Assembly (NCBI GenBank): GCA_019565575.1 | Contig: CP067379.1 | Location: 2,480,001 to 2,544,000, forward strand | Length of the DNA stretch: 64,000 bases | Direction of reading: 5' to 3' | Origin: Flavobacterium covae | GTDB lineage: Bacteria > Bacteroidota > Bacteroidia > Flavobacteriales > Flavobacteriaceae | In this document: piece after piece, positions 27,512-37,199 of the stretch | How positions within the stretch are numbered: position 1 is the first letter of the stretch | Layout: the number at the start of each line of letters is the position of its first letter | Made by a program: the position numbers and the translations under genes | Notes under the pieces: model-generated | Database searches by the model: none | Seen by the model: the letters and a program-made list of their open reading frames with translations, nothing else | What the model was told of the DNA's origin: nothing

Positions 27512-28532
27512 ATGAAAGAGTATTATCCTAGTTTAACTGGAATACGCTTTATAGCTGCCAGTATGGTTTTTTTTCATCATTTTAATCCTGTTTCAACAAG
27601 AACATCATTCCCTTTTTTATACGATTGTTTTACTGAAATGCACATTGGTGTTACATTATTTTTTTTTCTAAGTGGATTTTTAATTGCAGATAGATATTAT
27701 GATCAAAAAATAAATTGGAAAATTTATTTTATTAATAGATTCGCAAGAATTTATCCAAGTTTTTTTATTTTAACTACGTTTACTTTTTTATACATCTGCT
27801 ATAAAACGAATACATTTAATATAAAATTATATTTGCTGAATATAACTTTTATAAAGGGTTTTTTTAATAATTTAAAATTTACAGGAATTGCTCAGACTTG
27901 GTCGTTAACAGTAGAGGAATTTTTTTATTTATTAGCACCTTTCTTTTTTATCTTTATTAAGAAAAAAGGATTTTCTATTTATTTTTTACCTATTATTTTT
28001 ATGATCTTAGGACTAATATTTTATAGAAATGATATAAACTTTATGTTGGATTTTACTTTTTTTGGTCGATCTTTCGAATTTTTTTCGGGAATATATCTAG
28101 CCTTATTTTTAAAAAGAATGATAAAGTTTCTTTTACGATTAATATGACTTATATTGAATTCTATTTACTTCTATTGGCCTTTTGGGATTAGTATATTTAA
28201 AACCGGGAGAGGGATTGTATGGTAATGATCTTTTACTTGGTAAAATTATAAATACTATTTTTTTTCCATTATTTGCCTTTACACCACTTTTTATAGGTTT
28301 AATAAAAGAAAAAACTATTATTAGAAACTTTCTTTCAACTCAAATAGTACAAATTTTAGGAAAGAGTTCCTATGCCTTTTATTTGATTCATTTAGGCCTC
28401 TTTTATGATTTTTTTCATAAATACTTTAATTATTGGACGGTTTTTATACTTATAAATTTTATCTCAATATTATTCTATAGTAAAATTGAAATTTTGTTTC
28501 ATAATCTAATAAAACGAATCTTAAGTACCTAA
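27512..28532 (+). CDS. OafA/YrhL-type membrane acyltransferase, frameshifted
   Basis: The frames 27512-28147 and about 28150-28532 make one acyltransferase family 3 protein of about 340 residues. The N-terminus has the diagnostic YYPSLTGIRFIAASMVFFHH with its conserved His and Arg, then about ten membrane spans, including TWSLTVEEFFYLLAPFFF and SSYAFYLIHLGL. One or two base changes near 28140-28165 break the frame. These enzymes move acyl groups onto surface sugars or peptidoglycan at the inner membrane. The particular acceptor is unknown. Confidence 0.78.
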
Positions 28533-28555
28533 GTTTATAAATCTTTTTAAGAAAA

Positions 28556-29581
28556 TTACATAGCAACTTTTGGAAGTATATCTAAAACATACTCATGCAT
28601 GACTTGACGATAATCCAAATGAGTTACCATTCTTAATTTTCCTTGTCCCATTGAGCTTATATGTATGGCTCTGCTTTTTAGTTTTTCAAGGATCATTTTT
28701 TCGTCTAAGTAAGATTGTATAGAGAAAATAACAATATTTGTTTCTACAGGTTCCACAGAAGCTACCCAAGGTAATTGTTTTAACATTAAGGCCAGCTCTT
28801 GTGCTCTTTTATGATCTATTTTTAATCGTTCAAGATGATTATCTAAGGCATAAATACCAGCAGCGGCTAGATAACCTGATTGACGCATACCACCACCCAG
28901 TATTTTACGAATGCGAAATGCTCTTTGAATTGTTTTTTCGTCTGAAATTAATAAAGATCCTATAGGAGCTCCTAGACCTTTTGAAAGACATACGGATATT
29001 GTATCAAACAATTCTCCAAATTGTCTAGGTGATTGTTCTTTAGCGACTAAAGCATTCCAAATACGAGCGCCATCTAAATGATATTTAAGATTATTTTGAA
29101 TACAAACTTGTTTTATTTCTTTTAACGTTTGAATGTCATAACAAGCACCACCTCCTTTATTAGTTGTATTTTCTATACTTACAAGACTGGTTTTTGGAGC
29201 ATGATAAAACTCAGGGTCATTAATGGCTTTTCGTACTTGATCTGCATTTATCATTCCTCTACATCCTTCAACCAAGTTTAGAGAACAACCACTGTTAAAA
29301 GCAGTTCCTCCTCCTTCATATAAATAAATATGAGACCAACGATCACAAATAATTTCATCTCCTGGTTGTGTGTTTAATTTAATTGCGGTTTGATTAGCCA
29401 TGGTTCCAGAAGGGAAAAATAAAGCCGTTTCCATTCCAAATAAATTAGCAACCTTACTTTCAAGAGCATTAACTGTTGGATCTTGTTTGTATACATCATC
29501 ACCTACTTTCGCATTATACATAGCATGTAACATTTCTTGTGTAGGTTTTGTAACGGTATCACTTACCAAATTTATTTCCAT
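28556..29581 (-). CDS. Low-specificity L-threonine aldolase
   Basis: From the ATG at 29581 the protein has about 341 residues and starts [18 protein letters not shown], the standard N-terminus; the longer frame from 29656 adds 25 residues that do not fit the family. It is a fold-type I PLP enzyme that splits L-threonine to glycine and acetaldehyde. The PLP lysine is in [14 protein letters not shown], the phosphate site in [13 protein letters not shown] and the Asp in [12 protein letters not shown]. It is divergent from prfB with a short shared promoter region. The enzyme family also includes allo-threonine-specific forms, which sequence alone does not separate. Confidence 0.9.
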   Translation of the reverse strand: MEINLVSDTVTKPTQEMLHAMYNAKVGDDVYKQDPTVNALESKVANLFGMETALFFPSGTMANQTAIKLNTQPGDEIICDRWSHIYLYEGGGTAFNSGCSLNLVEGCRGMINADQVRKAINDPEFYHAPKTSLVSIENTTNKGGGACYDIQTLKEIKQVCIQNNLKYHLDGARIWNALVAKEQSPRQFGELFDTISVCLSKGLGAPIGSLLISDEKTIQRAFRIRKILGGGMRQSGYLAAAGIYALDNHLERLKIDHKRAQELALMLKQLPWVASVEPVETNIVIFSIQSYLDEKMILEKLKSRAIHISSMGQGKLRMVTHLDYRQVMHEYVLDILPKVAM

Positions 29582-29704
29582 AATTATAAAAGGATTGGTA
29601 CTTTTGTTGAGGAAATGACTCTGTATGTTTACAGATAATGTTCCAAGTAAATACAAAAATAGTATTTTAATTTTTTTTTAAAACTCCAAAAATAGAAATT
29701 TATT

Positions 29705-30800
29705 ATGACAAATGCCGATCAAATTAAAGGTATTATAGAACGCCTAGGTGCGTTGAGGAGGTATCTTTGACATAGATGCTAAAATGATTGAGATTACAAA
29801 TGAAGAAGAAAAAACATTTGCACCAGATTTTTGGAACAATGCCAAAGAAGCAGAAGCCATTGTAAGAAATTTGCGTTCTAAAAAGAAATGGGTTGAAGAT
29901 TATAATAAAGCTGTTGATTTTACAGATGAACTTCAAATAGCATTTGACTTTTATAAAGAAGGTGAATTTACAGAAGAAGAATTAGATGATCTTTACTTTC
30001 AAACTATAGAACACATAGAGCATATAGAATTTCGTAATATGCTTTCTGACGAAGGAGATATAATGAGTGCTGTATTACAAATTACAGCTGGAGCTGGAGG
30101 AACAGAAAGTTGTGATTGGGCTAGTATGCTTATGCGTATGTACTTAATGTGGGGAGAAAAAAACGGATACAAAGTAAAAGAATTGAATTTTCAGGAAGGT
30201 GATGTAGCAGGAATTAAGACGGTTACTTTAGAATTTGAAGGAGAGTTTGCATTTGGATACCTCAAAGGTGAAAATGGTGTTCATCGTTTGGTTCGTATCT
30301 CTCCATTTGATAGTAATGCGAAACGGCATACCTCTTTTGCGTCAGTTTATGTATATCCTCTCGTAGATGACACTATTGAAATTGAAATAAGTCCTTCAGA
30401 TATTGAAATTACTACCGCACGTTCAAGTGGTGCAGGAGGACAAAATGTAAATAAAGTAGAAACAAAAGTTCAATTATTGCATAAACCTACGGGTATTCAA
30501 ATTCAATGCTCTGAAACTCGTTCACAACATGATAACCGTGAAAGAGCTATGCAAATGTTACGATCACAATTATATGAAATTGAATTAAAAAAACGTCTTG
30601 AACAAAGAGCAGATATTGAAGCCAGTAAAATGAAAATTGAATGGGGGTCACAAATCAGAAATTATGTTATGCACCCTTATAAATTAATTAAAGACGTTCG
30701 AACACAATATGAAACCAGTGATGTAGAAGGTGTTATGAACGGTAATTTAGATTCGTTTTTAAAAGCTTACTTGATGATGATGGGGCAAAAAGAAGAATAG
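29705..30800 (+). CDS. prfB: Peptide chain release factor 2, with programmed +1 frameshift
   Basis: RF2 recognises UGA and UAA and frees the finished peptide from the ribosome. The gene starts at ATG 29705 and reads [10 protein letters not shown] to an in-frame TGA at 29768-29770. The signal AGGAGGTATCTTTGAC contains the internal Shine-Dalgarno AGGAGG, the slippery CTT and the TGA-C stop, as in E. coli. A +1 shift after CTT leads into GAC ATA GAT and on to 30800, for about 364 residues. The catalytic GGQ is in [13 protein letters not shown], and the stop-recognition region is in the middle. This break is genuine regulation, since low RF2 raises the shift, and it should not be counted with the indels. 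Confidence 0.96.
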
Positions 30801-30818
30801 TATAAATTCATAATTAAT

Positions 30819-30855
30819 AAAGAGGTTGTCCTGAACATTTTAAGACAACCTCTTT
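30819..30855 (+). terminator. Rho-independent terminator after prfB
   Basis: AAAGAGGTTGTC and GACAACCTCTTT form a perfect 12-base stem around a short loop. It is 18 bases after the prfB stop. The short stem has the same type of ends as the long-hairpin repeats and may be a deleted form of them. Confidence 0.85.
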
Positions 30856-31057
30856 ACTGCTGAAATATTTATAATACCCATGGGAAATCGTTTTCTATAA
30901 ACGATTCTTAGATAAAAGAAGCTTTAGGAAAGCCTTTTTTTAAAATAAAAATTTAAACAAATTAATATTCTATTTTTTTATAGAAACTAAAAAAAGTAAA
31001 TTTAGACTAACTTATATTTTATAAGTTTACTAAATTGACAATGCTAATAAAAACGAT

Positions 31058-31677
31058 ATGGCTCAATTTCTAAAAATTTATCCTCAAAATCCAAATGAAA
31101 AAGAAATAGCAAAAGTTATTAAGGTACTACGAGAAGGAGGACTTATTATTTATCCTACAGATACTGTTTATGGTTTAGGATGTGATATAACTAATACCAA
31201 AGCTCTAGAACGAATAGCTAAAATAAAAGGAGTTAAACTTGAAAAAGCAAATTTTTCATTCGTTTGTAGTGATTTAAGTCATATATCTGATTATATCAAA
31301 CAAATAGATACCACTACCTTTAAAATTTTAAAAAGAGCTTTACCAGGTCCTTATACTTTTATTTTACCTGGAAACAATAATTTGCCAAAAGAATTTAAAA
31401 AAGAACTACAGTTGGTATTCGGGTACCTGATAATACAATAGCTATTGAAATTGTAAAACAATTAGGAAATCCCATTGTTTCTACATCAATTCATGACGAA
31501 GATGAAATTATTGAATATACGACAGATCCTGAATTAATTTTTGAAAAATGGCAAAATATTGTTGATTTAGTTATTGATGGTGGTTATGGAGATAATTATG
31601 CTTCTACTGTAATAGATTTATCAGGTTCAGAACCCGAAATCATTCGAGAAGGAAAAGGAAGTTTGGATATTTTTTAA
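31058..31677 (+). CDS. Sua5/YciO/YrdC-domain protein, frameshifted
   Basis: The two frames (31058 to about 31395, then to TAA at 31675-31677) make about 206 residues. Near the start [20 protein letters not shown] and then [11 protein letters not shown] are the YrdC-domain motifs. One A is missing from the A6 run near 31396; with it the chain reads [13 protein letters not shown]. The C-terminal part [12 protein letters not shown] is YciO-like, so it may not be the tRNA t6A enzyme; a TsaC-like paralogue is at 50473-51039. It may bind ATP and RNA, but the exact role is open. Confidence 0.75.
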
Positions 31678-31715
31678 ATAAAATATCCTAAAAGTTAACA
31701 AATTTTTTATTTAAA

Positions 31716-31836
31716 TAAAAGAGAAGCTCGAATGAATTAAATGAATGAAGCAAGTTGCATAACGTGATTTTTCTGTCGTCGAAGAGATAAATTAAATGTT
31801 AAGTAACTGCTTTTTAGATATCCATTTTAAAAATAA
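31716..31836. repeat. Dispersed long-hairpin repeat, copy B4 (divergent)
   Basis: The segment has AAGAGAAGCTCGAATGAATT on the left, TTTTTCTGTCGTCGAAGAGA in the middle and TTAAGTAACTGCTTTTTAGA on the right. The right end matches the ends at 34671, 39741 and 42808. It fills most of the space between the YciO-like gene and proC. Confidence 0.5.
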
Positions 31837-31841
31837 TAAAA

Positions 31842-32643
31842 ATGAAAATAGCAATAGTAGGCTATGGGAATTTAGGGAAAACTTTTGCAGGAAGTTTTGT
31901 TAAATCTCATTTTATAAGAAAAGAAGACATTTTTGTTTATACACGTACATTGCCAAAAAGAGAAGATTGTTTTTTAATTCCTTTAAATAATTTTTCTACA
32001 GATCATTTTCCTTTTACTGAAGAAATAGATATTCTTATATTAGCTGTAAAACCACAAGAATTTGAGAAAGTAGCAAAGGTTTTACATGATAAGTTAAATA
32101 AAGAAATAATTGTCCTATCTGTAATGGCAGGTGTTTCAATTCAAAAAATAGCTAATTTATTACAAGTAAACAAGATTGTTCGTTCTATGCCTAATTTAGG
32201 AACTCAGATAGGGCAGGGGATGACTGTATTTTCAGCATCAGATACAATAGATAGAAAAGAGTTATTTATCATTCAAAATTTAATCAATACTACAGGAAAA
32301 TCTATTTATGTAGAAAATGAAGGAATGTTAAATCCAGCAACAGCCGTGTCAGGTAGCGGACCCGCTTATGTTTTTTTATTTTATGAATGCTATGATACAA
32401 GCGGCAAAAGAATTAGGTTTTTCTGATGCAGAGGCAGAATTGTTAGTGCATCAAACTTTTTTAGGAGCAGTAAGTCTAAAAGCATCTCTTGGATTGTCTA
32501 ATGATGAATTAATTAAAAAAGTAGCTTCAAAAGGAGGAACTACAGAACAAGCTATTCTAATTTTTAATAAAAATAGTTTGAGTAGCATTATCAGTAAAGC
32601 TATTGAAAAAGCTAATTTAAAATCAATAGAATTAGGAGATTAA
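31842..32643 (+). CDS. proC: Pyrroline-5-carboxylate reductase, frameshifted
   Basis: This enzyme makes proline from 1-pyrroline-5-carboxylate with NAD(P)H. The Rossmann motif is at the N-terminus (IAIVGYGNLGKTFAGSF), then ILAVKPQEFEKV and the family signature SGSGPAYVFLF. The frame shifts at a T4 run near 32384: with three T it reads FLFMNAMIQAAKELGFSDAE. The second part ends at 32643 with VASKGGTTEQAIL, the C-terminal signature. The total is about 267 residues, normal for ProC. Proline synthesis is usually needed, so the lesion is probably an assembly error. Confidence 0.88.
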
Positions 32644-32889
32644 CTTTTATGGTTTTTGTAGTTGTAAAATTCTATAAGAAATAATGTAGATGATAAAATA
32701 AAAAATGATGATAAAAGAATGTTAGAGAATATGGTTTAATAATTCTAACAAGCACTGTACTTGAATGGTTTAAAACTAAGTGAATTTATTCAATATGATT
32801 TTTATGGCTTAATCAATATAAATAAAGAGTATAAAGATTTTAATAATTATAAACAATAACGGTTGCATAATTAAATTGTAAAAAATAAA

Positions 32890-33850
32890 ATGAAAGGATT
32901 TAAGATTTTAATAGTGGGCATTTTGTTGTCAGGATTTGAAAATATAAGAGGACAACAAACTATTAATAATGTTAAGATAGGACTAGAAGGCCCTGTATAT
33001 GGAGTTGTCTTAGATGTAGATACGTATGCTAAAAATTATACAGGAGGATGGGCTAGGGCATTTTGGATTGGTGAATATGGAAAACCTATATCAATGGCAT
33101 TTGGTTCGTATGGAAATGCTTTAAATGGGAATTTAGACTTGTCGTATACTTTTATAGGTAAAGATTGGGATAATACGTATATGACCTTTTTACCTAATAA
33201 AAAAATAGGAATTGGTACCAATTCTCCTACTGAAAGATTACAGGTTATAGGAGGAATTATGTCTGGAAATGAAAATGGAACAGGGGGAAGTTTATTTTTA
33301 GGAAATAGTTCTCATGGTTTAAAAAGAACTTCTAATGATGTAGAAATGTATACTCATGGAAATGATGGGAACTTAATATTTCATACTTTATTTAATCAGG
33401 AAAGAATGCGAGTAACTTCTGATGGAAATATTGGTATTGGAACAAATATTCCTGCAGCAAAATTAGATGTTAATGGGACAGCAATTTTTAAAAAGATAGG
33501 AATTGGTACCAATAATCCAGATGAAATGCTTGCGGTAAAAGGGAGTATTCATGCACAAGAGGTACGTATTGATCAAAAAAATACCTGCAGATTATGTTTT
33601 TGAAAAATATTATAACGGAAAATCTATTTTAAAAGCTGATTATAAAATGCCTACTCTGGCAGAAATTGAAAAATACACTAAAGAAAACAACCATTTACCT
33701 AATATCCCATCTGCTAAAGAAATTCAAGAAAAAGGCCTTCAAATAGGGGAAATGACCAATTTGTTATTACAAAAAATAGAAGAATTAACACTTTATATGA
33801 TAGAACAACAAAAACGGATAGAATTTTTAGAATCTAAGTTGATCAAATAA
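32890..33850 (+). CDS. Exported protein with IGIGTNxP repeats and C-terminal coiled coil, frameshifted
   Basis: A signal peptide (FKILIVGILLSGFENIRGQQ) is followed by repeated segments IGIGTNSPTERLQV, IGIGTNIPAAKLDV and IGIGTNNPDEMLAV, a repeat type seen in Bacteroidota cell-surface and tail-fibre-like proteins. The frame changes at an A7 run near 33576; with six A the protein goes on with IPADYVFEKYY. The last part, LPNIPSAKEIQEKGLQIGEM then LLLQKIEELTLYMIEQQKRI, is a coiled coil. The joined length is about 320 residues. No enzyme domain is visible. Confidence 0.72.
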
Positions 33851-33913
33851 AATAAACGCATGATTATTATCTCGAAATAATTGAAGACTGATTGACAATT
33901 AGAATCTATAATA

Positions 33914-33950
33914 AAAAAGGGTAGATAAAAACCCATCCTTCTATTTTTTA
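33914..33950 (+). terminator. Terminator after the repeat-protein gene
   Basis: AAAAAAGGGTAGATAAAAAC, CCATCC and a run of T follow the gene that ends at 33850. The stem GGGT/ACCC is short, so this is a modest terminator. Confidence 0.5.
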
Positions 33951-34179
33951 CAGCTAAAAACATTATTAATCGTATTTAATGCTTCGGCAGAAATAAAATT
34001 CAAGAACTCCTTATAAACTATAAATATATAGTGAGAAATCTTTTTAATGCAAAAATAAAAGCCTTCAGAAATTCTTCTTATTCAGACTTGTCCAATCTTT
34101 TTTAGACTTGCAAATTTATATGCCTAATTTGTCAAATCCACAGGTTTTGGACTTGATCCACTTGATTCTTTGCTGCATA

Positions 34180-34209
34180 AAAAAAGCTGTCTTTATGACA
34201 GCTTTTTTA
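34180..34209. terminator. Terminator near tRNA-Tyr
   Basis: AAAAAAAGCTGTC and GACAGCTTTTTT form a perfect stem with an A run and a T run on either side, so it can work in both directions. On the minus strand it lies 9 bases beyond the 3' end of tRNA-Tyr. Confidence 0.85.
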
Positions 34210-34217
34210 ATATTTAG

Positions 34218-34298
34218 TGGGGAGAGCAGGATTCGAACCTGCGAAGGTTTCCCAACGGATTTACAGTCCGTCCTCGTTGGCCGCTTGAGTATCTCCCC
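34218..34298 (-). tRNA. tRNA-Tyr (anticodon GTA)
   Basis: On the minus strand GGGGAGA (5' arm) pairs with TCTCCCC. The anticodon loop reads CTGTAAA with anticodon GTA. A long variable arm (TTGGGAAACCTTC region) gives the class II shape, normal for bacterial tRNA-Tyr. GGTTCGAATCC is the T loop and arm. The 3' CCA is not encoded (ACT follows). The length is 81 bases. Confidence 0.95.
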
Positions 34299-34700
34299 AT
34301 CACTTGACCGTGATTGCTTAATTGCAGTGCAAAAATACGACTGTTTTTTAGATAAACAAGCTTTTTTGTGGCTTTTTTTTTTTTTTTTGTAAGTTATTGA
34401 TTTTTAAGAGGTATTGTTTAGGGAGCTTTTAATCTGTTTTGTATTTTTTGTAAATAAACAGAATTTTATAAGTGTTTATTTAAAATTTACTAATAAAAAT
34501 TGAATTGATTTTCTTTAGAACTGTATACAGTAAAACGATCTTCGTATAAGTTATTTAGGCTTTTGATGATAAGAATGAGGTGTCTTAAAAGTACAGAATT
34601 TTATTATTTCGATTCTAAGGGATAAATCACATATTGTCGAATTATTTAAGTTGTACTTTTTAGACACCCATCTTGATATTTTTATGTAATAATGATAAGA
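34299..34700. other. Gene-free region with a hairpin repeat
   Basis: A long T run (about 34372-34388) follows the tRNA upstream region. The rest is AT-rich, and a dispersed hairpin repeat (34577-34671) lies just after the end of lpdA. No open frame is supported. Confidence 0.5.
34577..34671. repeat. Dispersed long-hairpin repeat, copy B1
   Basis: GAGGTGTCTTAAAAGTAC pairs with GTACTTTTTAGACACCC. The inside carries ATTATTTCGATTCTAAGGGA and TTGTCGAATTATT, which also pair in part. It lies 30 bases beyond the lpdA stop. Related copies sit at 39632-39741 and 42659-42808. Confidence 0.7.
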
Positions 34701-36105
34701 TTAGATGTGTAATGCTCTTTTTCCAGTAGCGTCTAAAGCAGCTTCTTTGATTGCTTCTGCAAAAGTAGGGTGAGCGTGTGACATTCTTGAGATGTCTTCT
34801 GCACTAGCACGGAATTCCATAGCCGTAACAGCTTCTGCAATTAAATCAGCAGCACGAGCACCAATGATGTGTATTCCTAATACTTCATCAGTAGTAGAAT
34901 CCGCTAATATTTTTATAAAACCATCAGTGTCGGCACTTGCGCGAGCACGTCCTAGTGCTTTGAAAGGAAAGTTGCCAACTTTATAGTTTTTACCTTCGGT
35001 TTTTAGTTGTTCTTCTGTTTTTCCTACAGCTGAAACTTCTGGCCAAGTATATACTACTCCTGGGATTAGGTTGTAATCAATATGAGGTTTTTGTCCAGCT
35101 AAATATTCAGCTACCATAACACCTTCTTCTTCTGCTTTGTGTGCTAACATGGCTCCTCTAATTACATCACCAATGGCATAAATATTAGCAGTGGATGTTT
35201 GTAAATGATTATTTACCTCTATTTGTCCTCTTTCTGTGAGTTTTACACCAGCTTTATCAGCATTTAAACCATCTGTATAAGGACGACGACCTACGGCTAC
35301 TAAGGCATAATCGCCTTCCAAAATAATTTCTTGTCCTTTTGTATTATCAGCTTTTACAATTACTTCATTTCCATTACGAGACACTTCTTTTACTTTGTGC
35401 GAAGTATAGAATTTCATGCCTTGTTTTTTTAATACTTTAGTTAATTCTTTAGATAAAGCACCGTCCATGCCTGGAATGATTCTGTCCATGAATTCAACTA
35501 CTGATACTTGAGCTCCTAAGCGTAAGTATACTTGACCTAATTCTAAACCAATTACTCCTCCACCAATGATGATTAAGTGTTTAGGAACTTCGGGTAGTTT
35601 TAGAGCTTCCAGTAGAAGTAATAATTCTTTCTTTATCAATTTTGATGAAAGGTAAACTAGATGGTTTTGAACCTGTAGCAATAATCGTATTTTTTGCTTC
35701 AATTTTTTCGATAGAACCATCTTCTTTTGTTATGTTTAAAGTAGTTGCGTTTTCGAATGATCCAACACCTTGAAATACGGTAATATTGTTTTTGTCCATT
35801 AAAAATTTAACGCCACCACAAGTTTGATCTACTACAGATTGTTTGCGTTCAATCATTTTTTGAAGGTTGATTTTTACATCACCTGAAACTTCAATTCCGT
35901 GATCTGCAAAGTGTTGTAATTCTTCATAATGATGAGAAGAAGCTAATAATGCTTTTGAAGGTATACATCCTACATTTAAACAAGTACCTCCAAGAGTGGT
36001 ATATTTTTCAATAATAGCCGTTTTCATTCCTAGTTGTGCGCAACGAATTGCTGCTACGTATCCACCAGGACCTGAACCTATTACAACTACGTCAAATGAG
36101 CTCAT
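34701..36105 (-). CDS. lpdA: Dihydrolipoyl dehydrogenase, frameshifted
   Basis: This E3 subunit re-oxidises dihydrolipoamide of the 2-oxoacid dehydrogenase and glycine cleavage complexes. The FAD motif is VVVIGSGPGGYVAAI, and the redox disulfide is in GGTCLNVGCIPSK (Cys42 and Cys47). The NAD domain has LIIIGGGVIGLELG. The C-terminal catalytic His-Glu pair is in HAHPTFAEAI. The frame changes near 35613, where ACTGGAAG should be ACTGAAG: the frame then reads TSTEALKLPEVPKH. The joined length is about 467 residues, normal for the family. As a central enzyme it is unlikely to be truly broken. Confidence 0.92.
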
Positions 36106-36190
36106 AAATATTTATTTTTATGTTGTTTTAAAAAAATTAATTGCAAAATTAGTAATTTATAATATAAAAAATTAGGATAATTTGTGATAT

Positions 36191-36629
36191 TTAATCCCAA
36201 TCAGCGGCAACAAAACGCATTTTTTTTCCCCATTTATAAAAAGTTCTAATTGATGTGCTTTTGTAGTGTTAAAACTATTAACCTTTGATATTAATTTTAT
36301 AAAAATTTCTTCTATTTCTATAGTTTCTTTACAAAACATTTTGGTTGAAATAATATTAGTGGTAGAAAATGTATTAGAGTTTTTAAGACGATAACTAAAA
36401 CTAAATTTATTACAACCTAAGTAGGCTGATGCTTCTCCTTTTTTATAGTCATATCAATATACGCATTATTTTTTATAAGTATTTCAGAAGGGATTGAATC
36501 CATTTCTACAAGCATCCATTTTCTATTAAGATGTCTTTCTTTTTCATTAATTACTTTGGAGTAGCAAGAAAAAAAGAAAACGATAAAAGTTAAAATGATA
36601 CTTTTTTTTATTAGTTCTTTAAATATCAT
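36191..36629 (-). CDS. META-domain lipoprotein, frameshifted
   Basis: The protein starts MIFKELIKKSIILTFIVFFF with a lipobox SC at about residue 22. The frame breaks near 36438 at an A6 run; with one more A it continues KKGEASAYLGCNKFSFSYRL and ends at TAA 36191-36193. The segment RKWMLVEMD then GCN.FS.SY is the META/HslJ-type fold. HslJ-like proteins are linked to heat or novobiocin resistance in enterobacteria. The start overlaps the end of the Lrp-type gene by 11 bases. About 146 residues when joined. Confidence 0.65.
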
Positions 36630-37071
36630 AAACAGTTGTGCTTTTTACTTCTCCGATCATAAATGAAGAATGAGTACTTCCAATGTGTTTAATAGATGTT
36701 AGTTTGGTAACCATAAACTCTCTATATTCTTCCATATCTGCCACACAAATTTTTAAGATATAATCATAATCACCGCTGACGTGAAAACATTCTAAAACTT
36801 CATTTAGTTTTAGAATAGCATTTTCAAAATCAGCAATAAACTCATGATTATGTTGTATTAGTTTAATATGACAAAAAACGACATAACTTTTGTTTATTTT
36901 TTTTCGGTCTACTAATGCTACATATTTTTTTATGGTACCGTCTTTTTCTAATTTTTTTATGCGTTCGTAAACTGCGGTAACGGATAAATTGAGTTTTCCA
37001 GAAAGTTCTTTTGTGGTTTGTTTACTATCTTCTTGAAGTAATTTCAATAATTTTTTATCTATGATGTCCAT
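36619..37071 (-). CDS. Lrp/AsnC-family transcriptional regulator
   Basis: The 150-residue protein has the Lrp helix-turn-helix at residues 1-60 (KELSGKLNLSVTAVYERIKK), a linker and the RAM domain (65-145), with the effector-binding GDYDYILKICVADMEEYREF. These regulators respond to amino acids. The gene is divergent from the S9 peptidase gene at 37200, with 128 bases between, so it may control peptide use, but a direct link is inference. The downstream META lipoprotein overlaps its end. Confidence 0.9.
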   Translation of the reverse strand: MDIIDKKLLKLLQEDSKQTTKELSGKLNLSVTAVYERIKKLEKDGTIKKYVALVDRKKINKSYVVFCHIKLIQHNHEFIADFENAILKLNEVLECFHVSGDYDYILKICVADMEEYREFMVTKLTSIKHIGSTHSSFMIGEVKSTTVYDI

Positions 37072-37199
37072 TTGTTTAAAAATTTTCGTTAAAAGTATTC
37101 TTTTATATTTATATTTAGAAAAAAAACTAAAACTTTTGATTAATATTTTAACTTATCAAGTATTCTTATTTTTGGAAATAATTTACAAAAAAATAATTA

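Larger units (their letters stand above)
33851..34217. other. Gene-free region with terminators
   Basis: A likely terminator sits at 33914-33950. Further on, the minus strand has a short open stretch (EFLNFISAEALNTINNVFSC, about 34010-33950) that might be a gene remnant, but it is too short to name. A second terminator next to tRNA-Tyr is at 34180-34209. Confidence 0.4.

Noticed and set aside
29705..29770. A truncated prfB or a pseudogene because of TGA at 29768
   Set aside because: The exact programmed frameshift signal is present, so the gene is functional across the TGA.
34108..34392. 94-codon open frame on the plus strand
   Set aside because: It covers the minus-strand tRNA-Tyr and its terminator; the peptide GESRIRTCEGFPTDLQS is the well-known false translation of a tRNA gene.
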